64,000 nucleotides of DNA from NCBI GenBank assembly GCA_963969345.1, contig OZ017770.1, forward strand, positions 10,286,180-10,350,179. Direction: 5' to 3'. This document shows positions 1 to 11,800 of the stretch, piece after piece; positions within the stretch are counted from its first letter, which is position 1; each line of letters starts with the position of its first letter. The stretch is from Turbatrix aceti. Taxonomy: Eukaryota > Nematoda > Chromadorea > Rhabditida > Panagrolaimidae. The translations under genes and the position numbers were made by a program. The notes beneath the pieces are model-generated. The model was not told the DNA's origin, did not search any database, and saw nothing but the letters and a program-made list of their open reading frames with translations.

Positions 1-787
1 TTTCCCCCGCATCATTTCGAATGATTCACGAACAGTTTCCGAGAAAAAATCGTAATCGTAGCCCAAAACAAAAAACAAAAGAAAAATAAATATCTGTATG
101 ATTCAGAATCCATACACCACCAAAAGTTGTCTAAAAAACCAACGTAAAAAAGTATTGCGAACGGTGTATGTGTGTACGTGTCGGAGAAAGAGAGAGAGAG
201 AGAGGAGGCTGAAACATTGATTATTCATTCTTTCGTTTCAGAACCAGTCAAATACGATAACAACGATCCTTTGACTTTCCTCACTCGGAACTCGGGAATA
301 TGAATCTGAAATTCAGACAGCTTGTTGCTCATCCAAATCTCAAAGCTGTATTGTAATGAAGGTTGTAAGATTTATATGGGTTGTGTAATAATCCTAAACA
401 CGTCTGAGAAATGTATCAAACCCTGGAGGAGTCGTGGTTAGACATTATTACAGGTTGGTTTTTTGAATCGATAAAGAGTATATAAATGTAAACATAAATA
501 TAATAACATCAGTGGAAATGTGTGGGAAACAAGGTTGGCAAGCCCTGCCAGGTCAGTGTCGAAGAGTTAAGTGCTAAGTATCACAATCATACACTGGCAC
601 ATGAATAATTGTCTTTATCAGAACCAAAGTTGTACTAATCTTGTTTTATTAAACATTCATCTTTGATAATCGATAGATGTTTTTTATATACAAACATCAA
701 TCAATAATTGTCTGGGTTTGGGTTGGGTTAGGCTTTCAGGTCTGTCTATTGCACTCCCAATCCACAAAACTTGTTGACAATTTAGGA
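1..787. other. AT-rich sequence without a recognisable gene
   Basis: I see no conserved coding frame here. A short GA microsatellite lies near 188-206. The open frame at 677-970 is low-complexity and runs against the better-looking minus-strand frame at 788-1126, so I do not call it. Confidence 0.5.
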
Positions 788-1126
788 TTATCGATTTTCT
801 TCCAACAGATATTCTTTAGATACCTCGCTGCAATCTTTCCGCAGATCTTTTTCTTTTTCAGAATGAAAAACAAGCATGCTACCACACCTTTCCCACCTTT
901 CAGATGTTTCCCAATTCAGTTCCAAACATTTGGAAAGCCACTTTTGAACATTCCCACGGTTTATATTTGAGACAATTTTTATATCCCAGCTTGCAGCGAG
1001 GTATAAAAAAACTTTATCTGCCTCGGTCAAAGATTCAAATCCCACGTCTTCATACTTTATAGACCATTCAAGAAGGGCATCGCCATTTACAGTGTTTATT
1101 TCTATTGCATTGCCTGTTCCCTTCAT
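788..1126 (-). CDS. Hypothetical acidic protein of 112 aa (possible single exon)
   Basis: The minus frame reads from an ATG at 1126-1124 to a stop at 788-790. The product is not low-complexity: it has normal use of all residues, two Trp-containing segments (LLEWSIKYEDVGFESL and WDIKIVSNINRGNVQKWL) and a charged tail ending EVSKEYLLEENR. A frame three codons longer would need a GTG start and is not preferred. I do not recognise the family. It has no signal peptide or membrane segment. A GTATCT near 820 could act as a splice donor, so this may be one exon of a larger gene or a decayed copy. No neighbour gives a functional clue. Confidence 0.4.
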   Translation of the reverse strand: MKGTGNAIEINTVNGDALLEWSIKYEDVGFESLTEADKVFLYLAASWDIKIVSNINRGNVQKWLSKCLELNWETSERWERCGSMLVFHSEKEKDLRKDCSEVSKEYLLEENR

Positions 1127-4100
1127 TTTAGTCACAATGAAAACTGTATGAACAGTTTTTCATGTATAATAATTTTATACAATGACAGGTCTATTAACGT
1201 GGGATGCCTGATGGGAATTTGATGACAACATTGAATCTCAATGAACGGGGAATAGAAATTGCTTGAATCGTACAGCAATTCAAGACGAAAATTGTATAAT
1301 TTTCTACAGTATCGTTTGTCTTTTTGATTTTTTGATGAGGTTTTCTGTCTGGCCTAAAGTTAAGGATCTGACAATCGTCAACAATACTAATTCATAGAAT
1401 AGTGTTGACGTGTATTGTATAATAAATTGTATAATACTGTTCATGTAAGCAAAGCAGTACTGAAAGATACGGTTGATCCAATGTACATATGTGCATGATC
1501 GCAATCGCATAACCATTTTTCATCGGCAGAATATGTCTTACGGTACCTATGAATGTCATTGGCAAAAATATATTCCAATAAAAAAAAATTTTACCGTATC
1601 CTGCGTGAAAATAGGCGCATTTTACAGACATTAAATTGTAAAACTCGTATTTGTTTGCTTTTTTATTTCTTTCTCACTCAATGGATAAAATTTTTTAGTG
1701 ATAAAAAATTGTACATATGTATCCATTCCTGCCGATAAAAAAGGTTTTTTTCCCTCTTGTTAACACCAAAATTCTTTTTTTTGTTAAAAAATGCCTTTTC
1801 ATGTACATGTTACATTTGCGTGCATGCATCGCATCATTTCAAAAACTGCTAACTGCAAAAAAAATCTGAAATCACACTGGCATTTTGTCGGCCTATTGTT
1901 GCCCACGCAAGACAGCCAGGCAGGCTGTCAGACAGACGGTAACCTGCAATTTACACCAACAGCATAACTCTCTCTAAAAAAATGCTTTTAGTAACAAATG
2001 GGCTTTCACCGCTGTTGTTCCTTGAGGCAGCATTAGCGCATACGGTAATCGTAATAAATAGCATTTTTTTGATGGATGGCATTGTTATTAGACAAAAAAT
2101 TGCTATCGTGAATCGCGTGTACATTTCATTTTTATTTCTTTTTTGATATGTGTAAAACATCTAAAAAGTAGTATTTTTTACAGTATGAAAAAAATTGTTT
2201 ATCCAGGGATACAAATCTTTTGATGTTGCTAATTTGAGGGTGCGTGCACTTTTTTGAGGATTGGTAGACAGAAATTGTTGTTCGCAAAAGCCATGAAACT
2301 CGCAAAAAATATCTGCCTGCAAGGCAAGAAGGTGTTTTTTATGTGCAAAATAACAGTACCACAAACTGCAATTCCAGAAACCAAAAAAATGTTTTAAAAA
2401 ATGCATTCCCATTAGAATCTCAACTTTGATCGTAAAAATCCACCTCCCGCATCCCATGCCGGTCGTTAAATTTCTTTTTTTTTTGTTTTAAATGACAAAG
2501 AATGATGTCAGAAAAAAAATCTGTATTACGCGAAGGCAAAGAGAATAGAAAAGTAGTAGGCAAAAAAAGTTACATAAAATATTTAGCCCCCGTCTGACGC
2601 CACCTTGGTTTTACGACACTTTTTTTATCACAACTAAATTTCCTTTTTTTTCTCTTTTTCTCTTGCTTCATTACAGTTCCGTTTATCTACATAAATATCT
2701 GTCTGCTAGTCTCTCTGAACTGCAATCACGTGATCAAAAAACATTCGATCAAGGTTTTTGTGTTGGTCTTCGGCGTCGCGGCGCCAGTGTGTCAAGCGAT
2801 ACGAAATTCCATGATTTGCAATTTTATTTTTTTCTGTTGTGATTTTTTTTGTTCAAAATCAAGAAACAAAAAAAACAAACAACATATTGCCGAAGGCGAT
2901 TTTGTATCATAGATAGTCCCCTTTGTTAGTTTTCTCTGGTTCTGAATAGCTTTTTTTTCTTCGTGATTGACACAGATGTGATATAACTGCTTTGTGCCAA
3001 TGCTCAATGCTGACAGACGTTTTTTCTAACAAATCAGGGGGCTGAAGATGCATGCGCACATTTATTTAATACTTCAAAAAATAAACATTCGCCACGCCAC
3101 ACACATTCACTATTTTTTTCCTCTTCGTGCTCCTTGGAATGTTTTTGCATTCATTTTCTCGTGATGATGGTTGATGGAAAAAATATACGAAACATGTGAT
3201 GCGAAAAGTGTGTTGTTGTTGAAAGCGACACAAGCTACCGCTATCCTTATCCCCGTGCACAGGCACACGCGACGACATCGCATCGTCGACCAGGAGATCT
3301 TTTCTTATGCGTCACATCTTCGTCACATGGCGGCAGTTTATTTATTTGTATGTATCTGTGATAATCGAGTCTATCCTTTTTGTTTGGGTTTGTCGGGCAA
3401 GAATGCAAGAAGACGACGACGTCGTCGTGCGAGCAGCCTCCTCGTATCAGGCCTCTTCGGTCTTCGTTGGTCGTAATGGGAGGTTTTGGAAAATGTCGCT
3501 TCCTTTCCCTACTCTGATTTTTTTTTCACTCCGCCTTCGTGGAGGTCCTACATATAATCAGATCGCTCGTATTGCTCTGCAAGCCGAGTCATAGTATCTA
3601 CTATGTGCATGGGATAGCGGTGCTTGCTTCACCCCCATCTGTAAGGACCAAAACCAGGACCGTCGTCTGCGCCTGCCTTGCTGACTGATAACGGCGTATG
3701 CTTTTCAAGACGAGTTTTGATGTAAGACAATCAACGACGATGCGTGTGTGTGTAAGATAATTGGTAGAGGAATGATCCTTGCCCGTTTGCTTAGAGCTCA
3801 GATTCTTATCATTTGTCATTATTCATCGTGGCTGTCTTTTAGGCGCGCTAGACATATTTCTTGATGACGTCTGATAATTTTGATAGTTCTCTCGCTCGCT
3901 ACCAGTTATTCAGTTTAAAAGTTTTATTTTTCTCAAATTCTAGATTCCAGTGTGTTTTGATTTTTCAGTCAGGGCAAAAAAACAATTATGAAGAGAAAAA
4001 AGAAGGTATACTATTTACCCTTATTTTTTTCGTCTCTATGAGACACCTCTCTCCCCTCAAAAAATCTGTCAGTGGTTCGTTCTTAGGTGCTCGTTAGACG

Positions 4101-6087
4101 GTCGGGGTCTACGTGCTCGCAAAAAAAGCTACGAAAACAAAGTCGTTAGTAGTGTTGTTTTGTCGACAACATGGCTAGGTTTCTTGTCTGTGCCTGTGCT
4201 TTTGTCTAGTGTAAATCAATGTACATATTATTTTTTTAGTCAAAACAAAACAAAACCATAGTGGGGCGGGTCTGAGGCACAGGATAGGACCGTTTTAGAA
4301 ATTGTCTTCGCAAGCTAAATATTTTCAAAAAAATAATTTTTTTTTATGGCAGCAGACTAGTTTTTTCCTCTCTATCAATCAATGTTGACGTTACAACTAG
4401 TGTAAATTATCTGGGCTTTCATTTCTTGCCTATCATATTTTTTTTGTTTGTTCTGAAATTTGATAAATTTTTATTACTTTTTTAGTATAGTGAAAAATCA
4501 CATGCATGCGCAATCAGAATTGGTTGTTGCCTAATCAATTGAACACACGCGCGTGGAGACGGACGGACTGGACTGGGTCACGTGTCTGAAGACTCCGCAT
4601 ACCTCACCTCGCTCGCTCTCCCTTCGTTCCGGCTCATTTGGTGTTATCTGCGCGCTGTCTGGCTGTCTATCTCTCATATTTTCTGCGCTGTTAACCCTGA
4701 CTCAGCATAATTTACCTTTTACTCATCAAAATCAATGAAAATAGCCATCCTTTCCTTTTCTTACTAAATATTTGAGCTATCGAACGAGCACTGCAGTCAA
4801 TGTCGTTGTCTTTCCTTCTTTTTCTCTCTCCATTTATCTTTGCATCACTTTTTCTCGGCCCAGTCGCTAAAATGTACGTTGTACTTGCGTTTGGGTTTTG
4901 GTTACCCTGTCCTGTTGCCGGGGATGGTACAGAACGGCACGAGGTCGTTCTGTGTTCGACATGCAAACAACCACCGATGCGGATGAAAAGGACGACAACG
5001 ACTACGACGACGATTACTATTGTGGAGGGGGGTTGGTGTGTTGCGTCGCGTCGCGACTGACTGCCCTGCATCCATCTCGTCGCGGGCCGACGACCGAACC
5101 GACAGACCAACCGACCGAGCGAGCGAGCGCGTTGTCGTCGTCGTTCTCGTCGTCGTCCGACTGCGACGACAGTGGTGTCTTGTCTGTCTGGCAAGAGCAT
5201 TGAGAGAAGAGAAAAAAAATTGTCGAGACTGATTGCAACACTTTACGCATCTAGCTTTGCTCGCTGTGGCCGGTTGTTGGTTAATAGTACTCGTAGTAGC
5301 GCTTGCTGCCAAATACTTCATTAGTTTTGCTTTTAGTAAAATTGTTTGTACTAAAATATATTATTATTTCCTCTCGTTGGAGTAGATATTTAATTTTGTT
5401 GTCTTATTTTTTCTCTCTTTTTTCTTCATAACTGCTCTCGGTCGTCATCTCATCTCATCGCATAGATTAGCAATCTCTGAACAAACTGCTCTTACTATAT
5501 TACGCCTTAGCAATGTTTTAATCTTTCTTACACTCTAGTTGTCAAATCCAAATGCTATCTATCTGTTTAGTATAGTCGCGCTTGCTATACTTTTACCACT
5601 AAATTTGATAGCATACGCACACGCACAATTTATTTCTAAATTTTTTTTTCTAAATTTTGTCTTTTCATACTCATAAAAACATTGTAAGAGTCTGTCGTCG
5701 CCAAACCCCACCAAATGGCCACGCCTGCGCCAGTTGCTGGGGGCTGTTCGTGTCGAACTAAGCAGGCCAGCCAGGGCAATGGCTTGAGGCGCATTGCCGC
5801 CGCTCGACTGGCTTTCATTCAGTCATTTTGACTTGGCAGTTTTGTCTGTTCGAGGAGCCCCACTTTTGATTAAAAAGCATCCTCTTCTCTGGACTTTAAT
5901 GTTTTTTTTCCTCTCCTTAATACATAGTTTTATTTCTTTTCTTTTTTTCTGATACTCGTTGTATCACTTCACATAAGTCTACTTAATAATTTATACTAAA
6001 TTGTATTCATAGTCAAATCCCTTCTTATTATACATTTTTTTTTGTCATGTACAAAAAAAATCATCTACGCCGCTTCACCTGCGGATA
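1127..6087. other. Non-coding stretch upstream of the microRNA cluster
   Basis: About 5 kb of AT-rich DNA with many T and A tracts. GC-richer islands lie near 3200-3480, 4550-5270 and 5690-5820. The island at 4980-5210 carries CGA/GAC trinucleotide runs that open frames on both strands, so none of these frames is convincing. The stretch is where promoter and primary-transcript sequence of the downstream microRNAs would be expected, but I cannot identify a promoter. Confidence 0.45.
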
Positions 6088-6163
6088 TTGCGGTCAACCC
6101 GTAGATCCGAACTTGTGTTTGGTTTTTGAGTCGAACACATTTTCGGGCGTGGGTAGATCGCGG
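6088..6163 (+). ncRNA. mir-100: miR-100 precursor hairpin
   Basis: The segment 6096-6117 is identical to the animal miR-100 mature sequence; its first 20 bases are AACCCGTAGATCCGAACTTG. It forms the 5' arm of a hairpin. The opposite arm at 6136-6154 pairs CACA with TGTG, TTCGG with CCGAA and GGGT with ACCC. The stem continues below the mature sequence: GCGGTC at 6090-6095 pairs with GATCGC at 6156-6161. The loop is about 18 nt. miR-100 is one of the oldest bilaterian microRNAs and sits in the primary transcript with let-7 in many animals. Here let-7 follows on the same strand about 190 nt downstream, which supports one shared primary transcript. Confidence 0.95.
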
Positions 6164-6305
6164 TAGTCGCAACCGAAGTGCTAAGCGTTTTTGGTTTTTG
6201 TATTTCATTCTGGTGGCAATGGTTGTCGTTGCCACTATCTCTGTCTGCCGGTTGTATGATTGTTGATACCGCTTATACTCTTTGACGATCTCATCAAGTG
6301 ATGAT

Positions 6306-6377
6306 CGCTCTGAGGTAGTAGGTTGTATAGCGTTTGATATTTGCGTAAAACACTGTTCAACCTGCTAGCTTGCAGTG
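6306..6377 (+). ncRNA. let-7: let-7 precursor hairpin
   Basis: The mature arm begins at 6311 with TGAGGTAGTAGGTTGTATAG, the invariant let-7 core. The star arm at 6353-6374 (CTGTTCAACCTGCTAGCTTG...) pairs with about 18 of those 20 bases, counting G-U wobbles. One mismatch lies opposite T6326 and one opposite G6315, and the loop is about 22 nt. let-7 controls the larval-to-adult timing switch in nematodes and differentiation in other animals, by silencing targets such as lin-41. The last two mature bases here are CG, whereas the widespread form ends in TT; this lies outside the seed. The precursor lies downstream of miR-100 and upstream of a LINE insertion. Confidence 0.97.
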
Positions 6378-6423
6378 TCGGCTTGTCCATGGATAACTGA
6401 CACTGGACATGGCATAAGCCGAC
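6377..6423 (+). ncRNA. Candidate hairpin immediately 3' of let-7
   Basis: GTCGGCTT at 6377-6384 pairs perfectly with AAGCCGAC at 6416-6423. The stem continues through a G-U and a T-A pair, a one-base bulge and CCATG/CATGG, giving about 15 pairs around a loop of about 16 nt. It lies where the third cluster member (miR-125/lin-4) sits in insects, but neither arm carries the miR-125 seed. The 47-nt hairpin is short for a microRNA precursor and touches the let-7 star arm, so it may instead be a structural element of the primary transcript. Confidence 0.3.
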
Positions 6424-6582
6424 CTTGGACACACATGGGCACGACAAAATGAAAAGCAGGGAGAGGGAAAAGGAAGAGGAGAGAAGTAAAATTGAAACAA
6501 AGACACTGAAAGAAAAAAACTGCAATAATGAGAAAATTTTACACAGAAACGAAATGAAATTTCTTCTTTCTTTTTGCCTTCT

Positions 6583-7975
6583 ACCATCAGCCTGCTCTCG
6601 GCAATCTACAAGGCGCTCACAAAAGTCATCGCGCAGCGGATCGGGGAAGCCGCACAAGTCACTGGAATACTTCCCCCGGAACAGGCTGGTTTTCGAAAGT
6701 CTTACTCCACTGTAGATCATATTCAGAGCATCAACATGATCGCTGAGAAGCTACGGGAGTACAATCAGCCGCTGGTCGCTGTCTTCGTCGACTTTCGCAA
6801 GGCGTTCGACTCGATCAGCTTTGATTCAATCTGGGCAGCGCTTGACTCCATCGGCGTGGACCCGGCATCACCGAACTGGTGCGATGGCTGTATGCAGCTG
6901 GAAACTCGGCAGTCAAAGTCGGCGACAGGACGGCGGAGTTCCAAACGCAGAAAGGAGTACGGCAAGGCGATACGCTGAGCCCGCTAATTTTCATCCTAGT
7001 TCTCCAACGAGCCCTTAACGCCGCACAGCTGACAGGCAGAGGCGTCAAGGTTGATGGTCAGCGGCTAGCGTATTTGGCATACGCTGACGACGTCGTTCTT
7101 TTCTCCCACACTGGCGAAGAACTTCAGGAAATGCTGTCGGATATGGCCATCGCCTGCAAAGACGTCGGACTGGAAGTCAACGTCAAGAAGACGCAGTGGA
7201 TGGTACAGAAACGGCGGGATCAGCGACCTATCTCCTCCGGACTTCTCCTCAAGGACATCGAGGATGATTTCGAGCTCTCCCTCCACGGCCTGGTTATCCA
7301 ACGGGTGCAGTCGTTCATCTATCTAGGCCAAAAGATGCAGTGGCCGCGCAACCACGTCGTTGAGATACGTAATCGCATCTCGACAGCAAGGTCCATCTAC
7401 TACCGGAACTCAGATCTCCTGCGCTCCAAACGCACGCCAATGTACTTGAAGCGCCGCCTGATCCATGCCTGCATCTTGCCATCGGTGTTGTACGGCTGTG
7501 AAACCTGGGCGCTGACAGAAACGGCAAGATCTACGTTGCGCAATGCTCAACACCGAGTCGAACGAGCCATCCTCGGGCTGCGACGGTCTGACAAAGTCCG
7601 AAACAAAATCATCCGACGAAGAACAAAACTCAAAGACTGGGTGAAGGAAGCGGAACGCCGAAAATGGACATACGCGCGAAAGCTCCTGGAGGCAGACGAA
7701 AACAGATGGGCCCGACGACTGACCTTGTGGATACCACAAGGAAAACGACCCGTGGGACACCCTTCCTTACGATGGGCCGATTCGCTCAACTCGGTGTTCA
7801 ACAAGACGAAAAACAGACCACAACGACGAGGGGAAGAAGAAATCGCGACCAAAACGAATCGAGACATTTACGCCTACGTGGACGTCATTTGTGCCTCCTA
7901 ACATCTGGTCTAATGATAACTAACCACTGAGTAATGGTGAAATAATAATAAATAATAATAAATCAGAGAACCCCT
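6583..7975 (+). mobile_element. 5'-truncated RTE-like non-LTR retrotransposon (LINE)
   Basis: Similarity to LINE coding sequence begins abruptly in the reverse-transcriptase domain near 6585. It runs through the end of the ORF, a short 3' UTR (7904-7940) and an (AAT)n-type tail at 7945-7971. Truncation at the 5' end with a short microsatellite tail is typical of target-primed insertion by RTE-clade elements. The endonuclease domain is missing. The same 3' UTR, with the string TGATAACTAACCACTGA, recurs at 54.3-54.5 kb and 55.8 kb, so this is one family with three remnants in the window. It is inserted about 160 bp past let-7. Confidence 0.9.
6586..7901 (+). pseudogene. Reverse transcriptase (RTE-like), 5'-truncated and frameshifted
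   Basis: Two overlapping frames together make most of a LINE reverse transcriptase. The first (from about 6586) carries SLLSAIYKALTK, the GILPPEQAGFR motif and FVDFRKAFDSI, which holds the first catalytic Asp. Near 6870 the frame shifts, apparently through a one-base deletion. The second frame carries KGVRQGDTLSPLIF and the catalytic YADDVVLF box, then the thumb and a long C-terminal region with LYGCETWALT and HPSLRWADSL, and stops at 7901. The type is the endonuclease/reverse transcriptase common in nematode genomes. The missing N-terminal endonuclease and the frameshift make it inactive, but the second frame is otherwise intact, so the insertion is fairly recent. Confidence 0.9.
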
Positions 7976-8245
7976 ATGAACCTGCCAAAAGTCAAATCAT
8001 CGATGTTGGCGGCGGTGTGCGAAGTGCAAAAGGTATCAAAGAGTAAGACAGACAAATTTTTCCTTCTCCAAGCAGCGTTCGATAAACGATAAACGAATAC
8101 AAATGGCTTGCTATGTTGCCGAGTTGGTTGCTTACACCTTGCGCCAAGCTGCTGGCCCGCCATCAGTCAGTGTCTGCCGCCGCCGCCAACGAGTCATCCG
8201 CACGCAAACGTAGTAGTTCGTAAAGTTCCTGGATGATTTGACTAA

Positions 8246-8859
8246 CAAGGAAAGTGTCAGGGTTCATTTTGGAATTTCTTCACGAAACTTTGCCAAAAGT
8301 TTGATTTTACTATGAGAAGTTTATACTGAAAAATTCAGTTGCACCGCTCATGATCTGACAGAGTTACGGTAGTCGAAAATCACGTTTTTGCCATTTTTGA
8401 CGATTTTTGGCACGTTCTAGCTAACAAACTACGGCATTTTCAGAACCAAGTGGTGTATCAGTCGACGTATTTTTTTATGGAGAATCAGATAAAAATATAA
8501 TAACGTAGGGTTGTGACCTTGAAAAATGCCGAAACCAATGTTGGCATTGTGACCTCTTTTCAAATGCAAATTTCGGCATTTTTTAAGGTGGCAAACCTAA
8601 ATTTTTATATTTTTATCTGATTCTCCATGCAAAACTACGTCGATTGATGCACACCCTGATTTTGAAAATAACGTTGTTCGTTAGCTAGAACGTGCCAAAA
8701 ATCGTCAAAAATGGCAAAAACGTGATTTTCGACTACCGTAACTCTATCAGATCATGAGCGGTGCAACTGAATTTTTCAGTATAAACTTTTCATAGTAAAA
8801 TCAAACTTTTGGCAAAGTTTCGTGAAGAAATTCCAAAATGAACCCTGACACTTTCCTTG
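8246..8859. mobile_element. Fold-back DNA element (Harbinger-like TAA target duplication)
   Basis: The 614-bp element has inverted arms of about 230 bp or more. The ends are CAAGGAAAGTGTCAGGGTTC (8246-8265) and its complement ending at 8859. The arms match almost base for base, for example GCACGTTCTAGCTAAC against GTTAGCTAGAACGTGC. The copies are flanked by TAA at 8243-8245 and 8860-8862. Three-base TWA duplications are typical of the PIF/Harbinger superfamily. A TA duplication (Tc1/mariner) would also fit the flanks. No transposase is encoded, so the element is non-autonomous. Confidence 0.8.
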
Positions 8860-11800
8860 TAAGAGAAGGATGCAAAAAAAACAAGTTGCACTTATAGGAA
8901 AGGAAGGTTGGAAGTGAAAACAACTGTTGCAAACACCTTGTCCAAAAAGACTTAATTTTATGTATTTTTGCTCGGATTGAACAAGCTCAATGTATACACA
9001 GGTGTCTGCGAGCCATATGATTTTTAAATTGGGATTATGTACATGTCTCCAGTGACATTTGTAATACTATACTTCTGAGCAACATGCATGGTGGTAACAT
9101 TTTTGCTTACCTGAATTTGAGGTAGGCACAGTAATAATAATATTTATTTACGCTTATGCAACCAGATTTTGTTGTTTCAAAGTTTCATAAATCTGCTTCA
9201 GGCCATTATGCAGATGTTCAAATTTTTTATTTTTTGTAAACATAAAAAATATGTATTTATTAGAACATTTGTCAGATTTTTCAGCATTAATGCGTTTTTT
9301 TACATTTATTACACGATAAATTAGTATGTATTCGTTTCAAATAAATTGATATTTTAGCTCATCAAACACCGGAAAAAACAAGCGAACGGCGTCCGGAACA
9401 ACGTATGGAAAAAATTGTTCAAAGTTCTAATTCCTCAGTGACTCACAATTAATCGTTTTAGAAGACGAAGGTGATTACACAAAAAACAGCTGCTGCATTT
9501 CTTTGGAAGGGGATTGGATCAAAGCAGGGATCAACAATTTAAAAAATCTTTTTTATCTTGTACCGATTATGAACTTAAAAGGTGAAAAAAAAGAGATTAC
9601 ATGGAGAAAAAAAATTAAAGTACATGATTTTTGTGACTTTTTTTTTGTGTGAAAAGAATGAATAAAATACATAGTATTTTGACCGGATTGGAACATGGGA
9701 GCAATGGTTGGGTACACAAAGAAAGTACAATACATACAAAAATGTACTGCTTCGTGGCCTGAAAGCGCGTCGTATCACATGGTACGTATTTATTCTGTTT
9801 TGAACTTTGCTGCCGGTAAAAATTCTTATTTTTTTGCTTTCATTTTGTTGCAGTTTTTGGCTGGGAAACCCATCTTTATGCTTTTATTAGTCAACAAATT
9901 TATCCGTCCGATCTTTCAACTGCAGGATTAGTATTTACTTTTTTTTTACATAATCTTACCCTTCCTGAAAAGGAAATGTTTCTAGTCTTTATACTACTTC
10001 CCAAGCAACAAACAACAAAAAAACATAGCACTGACATTTTTACAGGATCACAGCTCACTCTCTCGCGTCATCCCATCCACCTTTCCATAGTTGGGTGAAT
10101 ACGGCGCCAGGCCAACGTTTACATCAGCTTCAGTATTATTGCTTGTTCCCGCCAGAACGGCGTCAAGTCATGCAAACAACACAGAAAACTATAACATTAC
10201 AAAGTGTGGGTGGAAAGGGAATTACACAAATGTTTTTTGCCCTGATCTACAGTCTCTAACCTTTTTTTATAATACTTTTTTGTTTTTAATCCTATTTCAT
10301 CCTTAAGATAGTAGTATGTAGTTCTTGGACTCCCAGTTCTTCAAGAAACAAAAAACATTTCCATTATGCACACACAGTAGTATTTGTTTGCAATACATTT
10401 TTATGGTTTGGCAATTTGCACGGATCCAATGTACTTTAGTTTCGAATCTTTGATTTTCTTAAGCTGTGGTGGGGGAGGAGGTGGATGCGGCGTATAAAAG
10501 GAAGTCGAACAGGTAGGTAAATTGTCGTGGATTGTAGATTACTTCATTCTCCCTCTCTTGTTTTCGAACTCATTCCAGAGTTCGAATATTTTTTTTTGCA
10601 CGTCGAATAAAAATACAAAATCTGTTGTGAAAAATTTGTTGAAGCGTAATAGACCGGAAATATGCCTCCCACGGTGTTTTTATAAATATTTATTGTATAA
10701 ACATTGCTAAAAATTTTCGTCACTTTTCAACTTTTTAATTCGTAACCACAAAGTATTATAAGGTACAATTGTAATCTGCCTTATTTTTATTTTTTTCGCT
10801 ATTTTTATTGTTCCGGTTAATAAAAAAGAACCCCAAAAATCAGCTTTTATGACCTTGAATAATAAATGCACATTGTCCTGAAGGCTTTATGGCTTGTCAA
10901 GTGGCAAGATTACTCATTTGCTTAATTTTTTCCCTGCCAAGGAATTTAATTTTTGTTCCGGCATTTTTTATATTTTATATATTTTGATTGTTATGGTTTT
11001 TAAGAATATTTAAAATTAATGTTCTGAGAACATATTTGTTTACTCCCTCCCCCATTACCACGACTCATTGTTGTTAAAAATAAATCCTTTAACAGAAAAA
11101 TATTTTGAATATTTTTTTCCCAACAAACGACTTTTTCTGTCTTCATTTTTTTTGTTTTCAAAATATGTGTTAATTTTTTGAGTTTTTTTCTTCCAGTGAG
11201 GCCATTACTTATTAATCTGCAAAAAAATACACCAAATTTTTTTCCAGCAGTCAGAGCGGAACTTGGATTTTTTTTTGCAAAAAAAAAACACTCTTATCCT
11301 TGTCGGTGCTTGTCTCTATTATTTAGTGCATCGTTGTTCCTTCCTCCTGGGTTGTTTTCATTCCTCTGCTTTTTTTGAGTATCTATTATTTTTGTAGATA
11401 CATACATATTTTCCTTTTCCCCTGCTTGTTACTAATTTCCTCTCTTCACCGCTTAAGACAACGAATGAATTGTTCGGCAGTCTAGTCCTAATGACAAATA
11501 ATCAAAAAACAACAACCAAGGAGGATAAGCTGGAAATGAAGTAAACGGAAACGATGACTTGTGGTAGTTAGAGAGAGTAATCTTTGAAGAATGCAAAAAA
11601 AATCTACAGTAATTTTTTCGAGTTGTTCTCTGAGGATTAAGATGATTGTACCACAAAAAAAAGTGACGTGAAGCGTTTCTGCAAGCTAAAGAGTTTTTTT
11701 ATGTCAAAACATTTTTGTTTGGTAATTTAATCTGAAGGTGTTTTGATTTTGTTTTCGTTGGTTTTTTGCAGAAACATTGCTGCTTAAATGGCCTTTCCGT

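Noticed and set aside
4712..5321. Overlapping frames up to 162 aa on both strands
   Set aside because: They come from CGA/GAC trinucleotide runs, have Arg, Ser, Thr, Asp bias and show no domain or splice structure.
6211..6233. GTGGCAA...TTGCCAC hairpin between miR-100 and let-7 as another microRNA
   Set aside because: Only 7-9 base pairs with a 9-nt loop, too short for a precursor.
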